Assembly: GCA_036339995.1 (NCBI GenBank) | Contig: JAYYZW010000102.1 | Coordinates: forward strand, 1-54,172 | Source: JAYYZW01 sp036339995 | Lineage (GTDB): Bacteria; Pseudomonadota; Gammaproteobacteria; Ga0077536 | Direction: 5' to 3' | Length of the DNA stretch: 54,172 nt | Shown here: piece by piece, positions 9,210 to 18,560 of the stretch | Position numbering within the stretch: the stretch's first letter is position 1 | Layout of the letters: each line of letters begins with the position of its first letter | The notes under the pieces: generated by a model | Seen by the model: the letters and a program-made list of their open reading frames with translations, nothing else | What the model was told of the DNA's origin: nothing | Database searches by the model: none | Translations under genes and position numbers: made by a program

Positions 9210-9225
9210 CTGGTGGACAACATTA

Positions 9226-10932
9226 ATGCAATACGATCTCGTCATAAAAAACGGTAACGTAATCGATGGCTCCGGTGCCGCGCGCTTTCCCGCCGACATC
9301 GGTATTGCCGGTGACAAGATCGTCAATATCGGGCGCATCAATGGCGGGGCTAGAAACACTATCGATGCGGATGGGCAGGTAGTAACTCCTGGATTCGTCG
9401 ACGGCCACACCCACATGGACGCGCAGATTTTCTGGGATCCCCTGGGTTCGTCTTCCTGCTACCACGGCGTGACAACCGTGATCATGGGCAACTGCGGCTT
9501 TACTCTGGCGCCGTGTGCCGAGCAGGACGCTGATCTGGTCTTCCGCAATCTGGAGCGGGCTGAAGACCTGTCGCGCGATGCCATGCTGGCGGGCATTGAA
9601 TGGCGTTGGGAGACCTTCCCCGAATTTCTCGACGTCATCGACGAACTCCCGAAGGGAATCAACTACGGCGGGTACATCGGGCACTCAGCGCTCAGAACTT
9701 ACGTCATGGGTGAACGCGCCTTCATCGAGCAGGCCACGCCCGACGAACTTCAACGCATGCAGCGCGCAGTACAGGATGCCGTTCGAGCCGGCGCCATCGG
9801 GTTTTCGACCTCGCGTACCTACAACCACCTAACCAGCGATGATCGACCCGTGGCGAGTCGAGTCGCCGACTGGGAAGAGGTCCGGGCCATTGTCAACGCC
9901 ATGGGGGAACTCGGTGCCGGGATTTTCGAAATTGCCAGCGAGGCGCCTGGCCGAAATCCCAGGCGACAACGAGAATACTTCGACCGGCTCAAGAACCTCG
10001 CCGTCGAGTCGGGACGCCCGGTAACTTTCGGCATGCCAAGCATGCGCATCGCACCGGAAGTGTGGCCGCCGTTTTACGAACTTGCAAACGAAGTAGCACA
10101 AGCCGGCGGTCGTATGTTTTTACAGGCGCACAGCCGCTCGATTTCGACCTTGTTATCGTTCAAATCGCACACGCCCTTCGATGATTGGGAGGTCTGGCGC
10201 GACGTTCGAGCGAAGCCGCTCGATGAACAAAAAGATCTCCTGCGTGATCCCGAGATCAAACGGAAGCTGATCGAAGTGGCGAGCCGTGCTTACGAAGGTC
10301 CGCGCATTGTTGGCGCCGAAGCGCGCCCGCCCGAATGGGATTGGATATATCTGTTTAACGATATCGGCGATGAGGAAGTCATGGCAGACGTCGCGAGAGC
10401 TCGCGGTGTCCATCCAGTTGAAGCGATGATAGATATCGCCATCGAGCGCGATTTCGAGGTGTTCTTCCGCCAGCCGCTGGCAAACGAGAACCAGGACCAC
10501 GTTCTCGAGATGATGAAACACCCGCGCAGCGTCGTGACGTTTTCCGATTCGGGCGCCCACGTCGCCCAGATCATGGATTCTTCGCTGCAAACGCATTTGC
10601 TGAGCCATTGGGTCAGGGACAGGCAGGAATTCACGCTTGAAGCGGCGGTGCGTTTGATTACCTACGATACGTCTACGGCGTGGGGGCTCCATGACCGAGG
10701 CCTGATCCGCGAAGGCATGAACGCTGATCTCGTCGTGTTCGATCCGGACACGATCGTTCAGGACATGCCGGAACTAATCAACGACTTGCCGGCCGGTGCT
10801 CCCCGATTGAAACAAACCGCGACCGGCATCAGCACGACTGTAGTAAACGGGGAAGTGCTGCTCGAAAATAACGAACATACCGGCAACCTGCCGGGGCGCT
10901 TGGTCCGCGGGCCCCTGGCCCGGGTCCAATAA
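9226..10932 (+). CDS. N-acyl-D-amino-acid deacylase family amidohydrolase
   Basis: A 568-residue zinc-dependent amidohydrolase of the D-aminoacylase group (amidohydrolase_3 type), which releases D-amino acids or cleaves related cyclic amides. It shows the N-terminal IKNGNVIDGSG strand, the metal-binding GHTHMD, the group-specific MGNCGFTLAPC loop, HSALRTYVMG, and the C-terminal metal aspartate in VTFSDSGAHV. The C-terminal beta-sandwich segment (GLIREGMNADLVVFDPD) is typical. It is complete and of normal length for the family. A REP pair starts 14 bases after its stop. Whether it is a true D-aminoacylase or a hydrolase of another amide is open. Confidence 0.88.
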   Translation: MQYDLVIKNGNVIDGSGAARFPADIGIAGDKIVNIGRINGGARNTIDADGQVVTPGFVDGHTHMDAQIFWDPLGSSSCYHGVTTVIMGNCGFTLAPCAEQDADLVFRNLERAEDLSRDAMLAGIEWRWETFPEFLDVIDELPKGINYGGYIGHSALRTYVMGERAFIEQATPDELQRMQRAVQDAVRAGAIGFSTSRTYNHLTSDDRPVASRVADWEEVRAIVNAMGELGAGIFEIASEAPGRNPRRQREYFDRLKNLAVESGRPVTFGMPSMRIAPEVWPPFYELANEVAQAGGRMFLQAHSRSISTLLSFKSHTPFDDWEVWRDVRAKPLDEQKDLLRDPEIKRKLIEVASRAYEGPRIVGAEARPPEWDWIYLFNDIGDEEVMADVARARGVHPVEAMIDIAIERDFEVFFRQPLANENQDHVLEMMKHPRSVVTFSDSGAHVAQIMDSSLQTHLLSHWVRDRQEFTLEAAVRLITYDTSTAWGLHDRGLIREGMNADLVVFDPDTIVQDMPELINDLPAGAPRLKQTATGISTTVVNGEVLLENNEHTGNLPGRLVRGPLARVQ

Positions 10933-10945
10933 GTGTTACGAATGA

Positions 10946-11024
10946 ATCGCCCGCAAGCGGGCTCCTACAACAATGCCCCGGATATAAACCCGCGGCCCCC
11001 GTTGGAGCCCGCTTGCGGGCGAAT
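10946..11024. repeat. REP pair 1 (inverted REP palindromes)
   Basis: Two REP units face each other: ATCGCCCGCAAGCGGG then CTCCTAC at 10946-10968, and GTTGGAG then CCCGCTTGCGGGCGAAT at 11001-11024. Each unit is a hairpin (CCCGC-TTG-CGGGC type) with a conserved GTAGGAG-like tail; here one tail has T instead of A. The tails face inward across 32 bases. The pair lies directly after the D-aminoacylase gene. The same unit recurs at 21.5, 32.4 and 36.9 kb. Confidence 0.9.
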
Positions 11025-11183
11025 CGATACCTGAATCGAGACACCGTATCGAACCGTGCGTACGAACATCGTACAGCGCCCGTGTCCGGCGCCTCGGGAG
11101 GTCAGGGGCGTAATGCCACTCTCTGGCGGCAGCCGATGCCGATATCGTAGCCGAAACCGCAGCTTGAGCGAGTGAGGTAGCGC

Positions 11184-11954
11184 GTGAGCAATCCCGAACG
11201 CGGAAACATCGAACAGATTGCCACGGCGCTACGCAGCGCGAAGCGTGTCGCCGTCATTACCGGGGCTGGAATGTCCGCGGAATCGGGCCTGCCGACTTAT
11301 CGGGGTATCGGCGGCTTGTATAACGATATGAGTGTTGAGGAGGGCCTGCCGATCGAAGAGATCCTGCATGCCTATACCTTCGCATGTAACCCCGCGTTGA
11401 CCTGGAAATACCTCGCCCAAATCGAACGCGCCTGCCGTGGCGCGCAACCCAACAACGGTCATTATCTGCTTGCTCAATGGGACGCACATTTTGACCTGTG
11501 GGTGATCACACAAAACGTCGACGGTTTTCATCAAACGGCCGGCAGCGCCAACGTCATCGAGCTGCACGGCAATTTACGACATCTATTCTGTTGTGATTGT
11601 CGGGCAGGATTTGATGTCGAGGATTTCAACCTGCTCGCAATACCGCCGAGGTGTGACAAATGCGACGGCCTGGTGCGGCCCGATGTCGTTCTTTTTGGGG
11701 AAAGGTTGCCGACCGCGGCGACGAAGGCCTACGAACGCGAAATTGGTCGCGGCTTCGACGTGATATTTGCCATCGGTACGACCGCTGCTTTCCCCTATAT
11801 TTACAGCCCTGTCGCCGAAGCGACCGCCAGGGGTTGCATAACGGTCGAAATAAATCCGGACCGGACCGATCTGTCCACGCATGTAAGCCACCGGATCGCA
11901 TCAGGTGCATTGGCGGCGCTGGAAGCGATCGACCAGGCTTTTAAAACGTGCTGA
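11184..11954 (+). CDS. cobB: NAD-dependent protein deacylase, Sir2 family
   Basis: A 256-residue sirtuin that removes acetyl or acyl groups from lysine, consuming NAD. Motifs in order: the NAD-binding ITGAGMSAESGLPTYRG (residues 25-41), TQNVDGFHQTAG (109-120), the catalytic histidine in ELHGN (H128), a four-cysteine zinc module (CCDC near 136-139 and CDKC at 157-160), and GTTAAFPYI in the Rossmann fold. The start is GTG at 11184 with GTGAGG seven bases upstream. It is a class III-type bacterial sirtuin in length. The gene stands between a REP pair and the membrane protein that follows; no obvious partner acyltransferase is nearby. Confidence 0.92.
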   Translation: MSNPERGNIEQIATALRSAKRVAVITGAGMSAESGLPTYRGIGGLYNDMSVEEGLPIEEILHAYTFACNPALTWKYLAQIERACRGAQPNNGHYLLAQWDAHFDLWVITQNVDGFHQTAGSANVIELHGNLRHLFCCDCRAGFDVEDFNLLAIPPRCDKCDGLVRPDVVLFGERLPTAATKAYEREIGRGFDVIFAIGTTAAFPYIYSPVAEATARGCITVEINPDRTDLSTHVSHRIASGALAALEAIDQAFKTC

Positions 11955-11983
11955 ACATAGACGCAGCAGAACTCCCGTGAGAT

Positions 11984-13594
11984 ATGCGGGCTAAACAATC
12001 TACGAACAGCACGGCGTTGACGGCGCGCCGGTGTTTGGCCGAAGCGGGTCCGCTATTCTTGCTCTCCGCCGTTTTCTACACCTGGTTGTCGGTCCGGGAC
12101 GGATATATCGGAAATATTACGGACTCCGGTGTCTACCTGACGATTGCGGACTATCTTTCGCCGTACCGGCCGGCACCTCACGACTTGGGCGTTTCGATGT
12201 TCCACGATTTTGCATTTCCGCCGCTCTATCCACTGTTGCTGGCGTTGATGGGGGGCGGCAGCGACCATCCGGTGGCGAGCTATGTAGCGACATCGTGCAT
12301 GTCGGCGGGCGCCGTATGCGCCGTGTACCTGTGGCTGCGGACGAAGCGATTATTGCTGGCGGAAGCCCTGAGCATCACGCTGATCTTTGCCCTGTCGCCC
12401 GCGACCATGCTCACGGCTATTTCGATTCAGAGCGAACCGTTGTACGTGGCCGTGGTATTCGCAGGGTTCGCGTTATGGCGGGTCGAACGGGCCGGGTCTC
12501 GGGCTCATTCCTTCGCAGCGGTCCTGATCGGGATGAGCGCGCTGGTAAGAATGGTCGGCATTACCGGCATCGCGGCGCTGCTGATCCATTGGCTGTCCGA
12601 CGGGACCCGTAGCAGACGGTTGACAATCCCGATCCTCGCATTGGTGCCAATCACGGCATGGACCCTCGTGGAAACCTTCAACGGCATGGAGCCGAGCTAC
12701 TTCGATTCCGTGAAGCGGGATTCCTTGCCGGCGACTATTGCCTACGTGGCGGATCAGCTCGCGATCAATTTACCGGCCATCTGGCTTGGACTCGTTAGCG
12801 GCTTCGATTTGATCGGGGCGCCGCATGCAAGCTATGCAGTCGGATTGCTGTCGTTGCTGTTCTTTATCGGTTGGATCTTACGCGCACGGCGTTTTGAAAT
12901 CGAAAGCTTATACCTCGCCTTCTATCTCGCGCTCATCGTGGTGTGGCCTTTCCCCGATCATATGCGCCGGTTTCTGCAGGTTCTGCTGCCGATCTTTCTG
13001 CTCTACAGCTATGTCGGCACCCACTTCTTGGCTAGCTATTGCGCACCCTCGATCCGCCGGGCAGCAGGCATGGTCCAGATCGTGATCATCATGCTGGTGC
13101 TCGCGCCAAGCACGCTCATCATGGTGCAGCAGGTGATTGCATCGGAGGGAACCGAAGCCGAAAATTTCGTACGCTCCCCGCAATGGTACATGTACGACAC
13201 GCCGCTCCGGGCGACGGCCGTGATGAACGGCGTCACGCGCGTGCTGGATGGCATGCGCGGAATCGACGAACACCTGCCGGCCGGCGCTTGCGTATCGTCC
13301 GCGGCCTATTCCTATATTCCGCTTTACGGCCGCAGGCGCGGCCAGCCGCTTGCGGGTGTTTCGGCTGACGACGAGCATTTTTTTGCGCGGCTTCGGGACT
13401 GCCCCTATGTCTTCATGATGGCGGCCACTCAGTGGCCGAGACGTGACTTTCCCCCGATGTATCCCTATGAGCGAATCAAGGATCGACTTGAAGTCGTTGA
13501 GGTAAGCATGTGGGATAAAACCGCAACCAAGGGTGTAGTTCTGACGATGCTGGGGGAGGTCCGGTTCGATGGAGACGACGTCCAGCCCGATTGA
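11984..13594 (+). CDS. Polytopic membrane protein, glycosyltransferase (GT39/ArnT-like) family
   Basis: A 536-residue protein with about ten hydrophobic segments and a soluble C-terminal part. The region after the first membrane segment reads SGVYLTIADYLSPY and then AFPPLYPLLLALMGGG, a layout seen in undecaprenyl-phosphate-sugar dependent glycosyltransferases, with a likely catalytic acidic residue in the first periplasmic loop (RDGYIGNITDSG). It is a paralogue of the protein at 52002-53588: both share PPLYP, the IQSEPLYV or IHSEHLYL segment and a similar C-terminus ending in YPY(E/R)R. It would transfer a sugar on the periplasmic face; the acceptor is unknown. It follows the sirtuin by 29 bases. 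Confidence 0.65.
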   Translation: MRAKQSTNSTALTARRCLAEAGPLFLLSAVFYTWLSVRDGYIGNITDSGVYLTIADYLSPYRPAPHDLGVSMFHDFAFPPLYPLLLALMGGGSDHPVASYVATSCMSAGAVCAVYLWLRTKRLLLAEALSITLIFALSPATMLTAISIQSEPLYVAVVFAGFALWRVERAGSRAHSFAAVLIGMSALVRMVGITGIAALLIHWLSDGTRSRRLTIPILALVPITAWTLVETFNGMEPSYFDSVKRDSLPATIAYVADQLAINLPAIWLGLVSGFDLIGAPHASYAVGLLSLLFFIGWILRARRFEIESLYLAFYLALIVVWPFPDHMRRFLQVLLPIFLLYSYVGTHFLASYCAPSIRRAAGMVQIVIIMLVLAPSTLIMVQQVIASEGTEAENFVRSPQWYMYDTPLRATAVMNGVTRVLDGMRGIDEHLPAGACVSSAAYSYIPLYGRRRGQPLAGVSADDEHFFARLRDCPYVFMMAATQWPRRDFPPMYPYERIKDRLEVVEVSMWDKTATKGVVLTMLGEVRFDGDDVQPD

Positions 13595-13899
13595 GGTGCG
13601 CAGGATTCAACATTTCTTCGCGAATAAATCCATATTTCTACCTGTCAAGGCTTCCAATTTTCGTGGCGGGCATTATATTAGCGCGGTCGATTCAGACCTT
13701 CGGCGCCGGTACCGATCCTGATCGGTTTGGCCATCGAACGCATCGCGCGAAAGAGGGCCGTAACTTTGGGGACACGCATCAAGATTGCTGGAGAAATCTG
13801 CTTCAATGAATAGGCGTCAGCGACGAAATTGTATTTGCGAAGGATCGAACCACGGACTTCGTTGTAAGAATAACTCTACCACCTGGTAAGGGAGAAACT
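13595..13899. other. Intergenic region before the HU-like gene
   Basis: This gap of about 305 bases holds no convincing gene. The short frame at 13591-13809 has no recognisable sequence. A purine-rich ribosome-binding site (AAGGGAGA, about 13887-13894) precedes the ATG at 13900. The promoter of the HU-like gene must lie here, but I cannot point to clear -35 and -10 boxes. Confidence 0.5.
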
Positions 13900-14235
13900 A
13901 TGAGCCAAGCCAAACCACGCGCCATTAATGACAAGCAAACCAAGTCGCAGATCCTGAGCGCGCTTTCAGAAGAAACGGGTCTGACCAAGAAGGAAGTGCA
14001 AGCTGTATTCTTAGCGACAAAGGACCTTGCTGCCAGGCACTTGGTGAAGAACGGGTCGGGTGAATTTACGGTTCCTGACCTCGGCGTGAAATTTCGCCGC
14101 GCACAAAAGGCCGCACGTAAGGCCGGTATGGCGCGCAACCCGTTCACGGGTGAAATGGTCAAGGTGGACGCACGGCCGGCCAGCCTCTCGGTGCGCGCCA
14201 CGGCTATGAAAGCCATCAAGGACGTCGTCGCCTGA
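13900..14235 (+). CDS. HU/IHF-family histone-like DNA-binding protein
   Basis: A 111-residue basic protein of the HU/IHF superfamily. It has the N-terminal helical part (KSQILSALSEETGLTKKEVQAV), the beta-arm stretch GSGEFTVPDLGVKF and the DNA-contacting ARNPFTGEMVKV with the invariant RNP-like turn, followed by a C-terminal helix. It is longer than canonical HU (90 residues), with about 17 extra charged residues at the N-terminus. This matches a divergent HU branch rather than HupA/HupB. It should bend or compact DNA in the nucleoid. The start has a strong AGGGAG site. The gene stands alone between the membrane protein and the cobalamin riboswitch. Confidence 0.85.
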   Translation: MSQAKPRAINDKQTKSQILSALSEETGLTKKEVQAVFLATKDLAARHLVKNGSGEFTVPDLGVKFRRAQKAARKAGMARNPFTGEMVKVDARPASLSVRATAMKAIKDVVA

Positions 14236-14527
14236 TAGGTCGGCACCGACGGAGTGCGGGCGGCACGCGCCCGACGGGTTGACGGGCCGTTCAGGAGCTG
14301 CGTTATCCGGCAGTCTGTAGCCGGTACATGAATGGAGTGCGGTATGAACTGCGGTTTCGGGCCGCGAGCATTCCGCTAAAGATCAGCGCCCGCAAAACGG
14401 CGGATCCCCGGGCAAATGAACGGGGCCCGCGGTGAAATCCGACCGCTTGATTCTTATTTGAAATTTCGCAGGCTGCGCGTTGGGCGCTTGTGATTGCGCA
14501 ACGCGTCCGTTAGCCTGTGGCTTAACC

Positions 14528-14736
14528 TGGCGTGCAGGTTCCTGTCCGCGAATCCCGCGGATGGGGTAAACGGGAAGCCGGTGCGCACGATTTTTAAAAT
14601 CGATGCAAATCCGGCGCTGCCCCCGCAACGGTAGGCGAGTAAACAATCTTCGATATGCCACTGTGCCTTGGCACGGGAAGGCGGAGATTGCGGCGGGAAT
14701 CAAATCCTCGTCACTCGCGAGTCCGGAGACCGGCCG
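14528..14736 (+). ncRNA. Cobalamin (B12) riboswitch
   Basis: The leader of the TonB-receptor gene contains the landmarks of a cobalamin riboswitch: GTAAACGGGAAGCCGGTGCG (near 14566-14585), the conserved core CTGCCCCCGCAACGGTAGGC (near 14617-14636), the B12-box ATGCCACTGTGCC (14654-14666) with its pairing GGCACGGGAAGGCG (14670-14683), and the closing GAGTCCGGAGACCGGCC (14719-14735). It lies about 160 bases upstream of the receptor ATG. It is expected to lower receptor synthesis when adenosylcobalamin is plentiful. Boundaries are approximate to about 15 bases. Confidence 0.95.
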
Positions 14737-14893
14737 CGCGCTGATCGGGAAACCCTGGAGCGGTTTCTTCAACCGAATCGCGGTGGGTCGAGTCGGTGCG
14801 AAATCTCTCGCCAGATTTTCCGCACGTTTCCGGTTCCGCGGCGATCAGCCGTCAATTGCTACCCGGGTGTGGGTTGCAGCGGGAGCCCCTGAC

Positions 14894-16804
14894 ATGCGCA
14901 TTATCTGCCTTTTCGCAGCCACCTTGTCACCGTTCGTCGCGTTCGCCGACGAACAGGAATATCTGGAAACCATGATCGTCACGGCCTCACGCTTGCCGCA
15001 ATCCATCGCGGAAGCGACGAGTTCGGTTACGGTCATCAACCGTGCCGAAATCGAAAGACGGCACATCTCATTCGTCTCCGATTTACTGCGTACCGTGCCG
15101 GGCCTGGCGGTCAGCAACTCGGGCGGCGTCGGAAAGATGACCCAGATACGCGTCCGCGGCGCGGAAGCGAACCACGTGCTCGTCCTCATCGATGGCATCG
15201 AAGCGAACGATTTGTCGACGACCGATGGTTTTGATTTCGCCAATCTCACGGGCGATAACATAGAGCGAATCGAAATCGTCCGCGGCCCGCACAGTTCACT
15301 GTGGGGAAGCGAAGCCGTGGCCGGCGTGATCAATATCATCACGCGCGGTGCTGACGAGGCGTCCTCGGCGGATTTCGTGCTCGAAGGCGGCAGTTTTGCG
15401 ACCAACCGGATCAGTGCGGGCGTCGGCGGGAGTATCGACAACCTGTCCGTAAGAGCCGCGGTGAACCGTATCGATACCGGTGGAATTAATGTTTCGCGCA
15501 AAGGCGATGAAGACGATGCTTATCACAAGCAAACCGTCAATATTAAAAGTCGCTTACAGCTTAATGACGCGTTACGACTAGATGCCAGCGTTCGCCATAC
15601 CAGCACCGATTCCCAGATAGACAGTTTCGACTTCGTAACTAGCCTGCCGATCGATTCAGGGGGTGTCTCGGATACCAATCAGAGCTACGCGAGTGCGGGC
15701 CTGACCCTCGCGTTATGGGACGGGGCATGGATGCAGCAGCTCTATGGGCGCTGGACATCCACAAAAAACAACTCGTTCGATCCAGCGGCGTTTCTCGACA
15801 GTAGCCAGAGCGGCGACAAGTATGCCTTCAGTTATCAATCGACCTGGCGGTTCAGGACCGAAGGCTGGTGGGTTGATGATCACGCGCTAGTTTTCGCGCT
15901 GGATCATGAATTGGAGGAATTCAACCAGCGGGGATTCGAGCGCAACCTCGACGTTACGGGCTACGTTGTAGAATATGCTTCACGCTGGTTCGATGTGCTT
16001 GCCGTGAGCGCCAGTGTGCGCTACGACCGTAACAGTGATTTCAAAAACGTTACAACGTTCCGGGCGGCGGGTGCCTACGATATGGCCTTCGATCTCGGAC
16101 GGATTACGCTCGTCTACGGCACCGGCCAAAAGGATCCGACGTTTTTCGAGCGATTCGGCTTCAGTCCGGGTTCGGGAATCACGTTCGTCGGCAACCCGGG
16201 TCTGCGACCCGAAAAATCGACGGGCTGGGAAGTCGGTTTCAGGAAGCGCTTCGAACCGTTCGCCAGCCTTTTGGACGTGAGTTACTTCAATGAGCGTACC
16301 GAGGAAGAGATCAACGGTTTCTTCGCTGCGGGCGGCGGGGCGTTCACCGCGATCAACCTCCCTGGGATCACGCGGCGACGCGGGGTCGAGGTCAGCGTTC
16401 GAACCAGGATCGGCGATGCGTTCGAAGCAACCGGCGGCTACACCTACGTCAAGGCGACGGATTTGCTCGATGGTCCACGGCTCACCAAGGTGCGCATTCC
16501 AACCCACCAGGGTTCTGTTGACGCCAGCTATTTCGTATTCGATGGGCGCGGTGATATCAATTTGCGCGTCAACATTGTCGGCGATCAGGACGATTTCGAT
16601 TTTTCAAGCTTTCCGCGGTCCCGCGTACCTCTTGGCGGACATACCTCGATTGGAGCCTCGGCGGGATACCACGTAAACCGGCATGTTCGATTGTTCCTAC
16701 GTGTCGATAACCTGCTCGACGAAAATTTCGAAGAGGTGCTTGGGTTTGCCCAACCCGGAATCGCGGGATTCGCGGGCGTACGCATCACGACCAGCGACGA
16801 ATAA
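14894..16804 (+). CDS. btuB: TonB-dependent outer-membrane cobalamin receptor, BtuB-like
   Basis: A 636-residue outer-membrane receptor. It has a short signal peptide (MRIICLFAATLSPFVAFA), a TonB-box-like segment (LETMIVTAS), a plug domain with VLVLIDGIEANDLS and IERIEIVRGPHSSLWGSEAVAGVINI, and a beta-barrel ending in the aromatic-poor VRITTSDE. Size and plug resemble BtuB. The cobalamin riboswitch immediately upstream makes corrinoid the likely substrate. The open frame continues upstream to 14603 through the riboswitch, but only the ATG at 14894 gives a signal peptide. No btuC, btuD or btuF gene is in the window. A receptor for another corrinoid or a cobalamin-regulated metal chelate remains possible. 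Confidence 0.9.
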   Translation: MRIICLFAATLSPFVAFADEQEYLETMIVTASRLPQSIAEATSSVTVINRAEIERRHISFVSDLLRTVPGLAVSNSGGVGKMTQIRVRGAEANHVLVLIDGIEANDLSTTDGFDFANLTGDNIERIEIVRGPHSSLWGSEAVAGVINIITRGADEASSADFVLEGGSFATNRISAGVGGSIDNLSVRAAVNRIDTGGINVSRKGDEDDAYHKQTVNIKSRLQLNDALRLDASVRHTSTDSQIDSFDFVTSLPIDSGGVSDTNQSYASAGLTLALWDGAWMQQLYGRWTSTKNNSFDPAAFLDSSQSGDKYAFSYQSTWRFRTEGWWVDDHALVFALDHELEEFNQRGFERNLDVTGYVVEYASRWFDVLAVSASVRYDRNSDFKNVTTFRAAGAYDMAFDLGRITLVYGTGQKDPTFFERFGFSPGSGITFVGNPGLRPEKSTGWEVGFRKRFEPFASLLDVSYFNERTEEEINGFFAAGGGAFTAINLPGITRRRGVEVSVRTRIGDAFEATGGYTYVKATDLLDGPRLTKVRIPTHQGSVDASYFVFDGRGDINLRVNIVGDQDDFDFSSFPRSRVPLGGHTSIGASAGYHVNRHVRLFLRVDNLLDENFEEVLGFAQPGIAGFAGVRITTSDE

Positions 16805-16900
16805 TCGCTGGGCCACTGCGGCTGCAGGTGATTGCAAATATCAGAGTCGATCGCGAAGATACGGACTAAGGATCCTCTGAATAACCGGGAATCTTCGCGG

Positions 16901-18160
16901 ATGCGTACCGTCGTAATCGGCGCCGGCCTGCTGGGCCTGACCACAGCCTTTTTTCTACGCCGCCACGGCGCAGAAGTCCTGGTGATCGATCGTCAACCCG
17001 GCGCCGGGCTCGAAACGAGCTTTGCTAATGGGGGCATGCTGCACGCCAGCCAGGCGAGTCCCTGGAATGCGCCGGGGGTGCTGTGGGACGCGCTTAAGAT
17101 GCTGGGGCGCGAGGATTCCGCGTTGCTGATTAGGCCGCGTGCCCTGCCGCGCATGCTTGCCTGGTCGTTCGCGTTCTTCAGAAATTCCAACGAGCGGATT
17201 TTCTTTTCAAACCTCGAAAAAAACACTCGGCTCGCTGATTATTCATTGTCGGTACTCAACGAGCATTACGCCTCGCTTAATTTTGACTTTGACCGTGCCG
17301 ATCTGGGCACGCTCAAGATATTCCGCACCGAAAAAGAGCTCGACAATGCTGTCGCCATCGCGGAGCGCTGTCGCCAATGGGATGTTCGCTATACTGCGCT
17401 AACCCGATCGGAAGTCGCGTCGCTCGAACCCGCGCTGCAAGCGATTGAGAGCGAACTCAGTGGAGGCATCCATTTCCCGGACGACGTGTCGGGTGATGCG
17501 CACAAATTCTGCCGCGAGTTGATGCAAAGGTGCACCGATGACGGTGTCTCGTTTATGCTCGAATCCGAGGTGTCCGAACTCCTGGTTACGAATGGTCGAT
17601 TCCACGCTTTGATCGTCGACGCTGAGGTGATATCGGCCGAGTCCTGTGTCCTTGCAGCCGGCAGTCACAGCACGCGCCTGGCCGCAGGTGTCGGTGTAAA
17701 ACTCCCGGTGCAGCCGGTCAAGGGGTACTCTATAACCCTACCCCTGTCCGACTGGCCGTCGAAGCCCCAGATCCCGGTCATCGACGACCATTTTCATGCC
17801 GCCATGTGTCCCTTGGGTGAGCGCCTGCGCGTTGCCGGCACCGCCGAGTTCGCTGGATTCGATGATGCCTTGACGCCCGGGCGGATAGAAAATCTCTACG
17901 AACTGGTGCGTCGCGTCTATCCCGGGGGTGCAAAAAAGATCGACCGCAGACAATCGGCGCACTGGACGGGGTTCAGGCCGATGACCCCAGATGGCGTGGG
18001 AATCATGGGAGACACGCCGGTCGAAGGTCTCTTCGTCAATACCGGACACGGACATCTCGGATGGACGATGGCCCCCGGTGCCGGTAAATTGGTCGCCGAT
18101 CGGATTGCTTTGGGCACCGGCGAAATGAATCTTGCGGAATACTCATTGGACCGCTATTGA
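16901..18160 (+). CDS. dadA: D-amino-acid dehydrogenase (DadA-like FAD oxidoreductase)
   Basis: A 419-residue FAD-dependent oxidase of the DAO superfamily, close to the small subunit of D-amino-acid dehydrogenase, which oxidises D-amino acids to 2-oxo acids and passes electrons to the quinone pool. It has the dinucleotide site VVIGAGLLGLTTAFFLRRHG at the N-terminus, the DadA-type TSFANGGMLHASQASPWNAPG, and the C-terminal FAD segment WTGFRPMTPDGVGIMGDTPVEG with GHGHLGWTMAPGAGKLVAD. The start at 16901 gives the usual MRTVVIGAG; the frame extends upstream to 16832 without support. The downstream zinc-ribbon gene starts within a few bases, so cotranscription is likely. Confidence 0.86.
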   Translation: MRTVVIGAGLLGLTTAFFLRRHGAEVLVIDRQPGAGLETSFANGGMLHASQASPWNAPGVLWDALKMLGREDSALLIRPRALPRMLAWSFAFFRNSNERIFFSNLEKNTRLADYSLSVLNEHYASLNFDFDRADLGTLKIFRTEKELDNAVAIAERCRQWDVRYTALTRSEVASLEPALQAIESELSGGIHFPDDVSGDAHKFCRELMQRCTDDGVSFMLESEVSELLVTNGRFHALIVDAEVISAESCVLAAGSHSTRLAAGVGVKLPVQPVKGYSITLPLSDWPSKPQIPVIDDHFHAAMCPLGERLRVAGTAEFAGFDDALTPGRIENLYELVRRVYPGGAKKIDRRQSAHWTGFRPMTPDGVGIMGDTPVEGLFVNTGHGHLGWTMAPGAGKLVADRIALGTGEMNLAEYSLDRY

Positions 18161-18167
18161 AGCTCTC

Positions 18168-18545
18168 GTGGATGGCGTGATCTCATGTTGGCGCTGCGGC
18201 GCGGATCTTGACGACGATCTTTTCCCGTTGCAGCGCGAGGAAGTGTGCGGTGAGTGCGACGCGGACCTGCATGTATGCAAGCTGTGCGTGTTCTATAACC
18301 CTTCGGTGGCGGACGCGTGTGACGAGCCCATCGCCGCCCAGGTAACGAACAAGATACGCGCGAACTTCTGCGATTATTTCAAGCCGTCGCCGAACGCCTA
18401 CCGGGCGAAGTCGAACGACGAAGCCACCAGGTCGCGAGCCGAACTCGACCTACTGTTCGGCACCGAATCGGATTTGCCCGCCGCAACAGACGGGGATGCC
18501 GGCCGCGCCGAACTCGATCAGCTGTTTGGTCTGGATGACGATTGA
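18168..18545 (+). CDS. Zinc-ribbon-like conserved protein with duplicated acidic C-terminal motif
   Basis: A protein of about 125 residues that I recognise only as a conserved gammaproteobacterial hypothetical. The N-terminal half has a cysteine set fitting two zinc knuckles (CWRCG at 7-11, CGEC at 27-30, CKLC at 37-40), then C51 and C68 in NFCDYFKP. The C-terminal tail is acidic and carries RAELDLLFG at 90-98 and RAELDQLFG at 113-121, ending GLDDD. The frame begins at 18132 within dadA; GTG at 18168 or 18177 seems the more natural start, giving VISCWRCG near the N-terminus. Function unknown; a small regulatory or adaptor protein is plausible but is inference. Confidence 0.65.
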   Translation: MDGVISCWRCGADLDDDLFPLQREEVCGECDADLHVCKLCVFYNPSVADACDEPIAAQVTNKIRANFCDYFKPSPNAYRAKSNDEATRSRAELDLLFGTESDLPAATDGDAGRAELDQLFGLDDD

Positions 18546-18560
18546 CCACGAGGAGGAATT

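Noticed and set aside
13830..13865. A minus-strand string resembling a tRNA T-arm (GGTTCGATCC) before the HU-like gene
   Set aside because: No acceptor, D or anticodon arm can be built around it; likely chance.
14603..14893. Extended N-terminus of the TonB receptor
   Set aside because: It would translate the cobalamin riboswitch; the ATG at 14894 gives a proper signal peptide.
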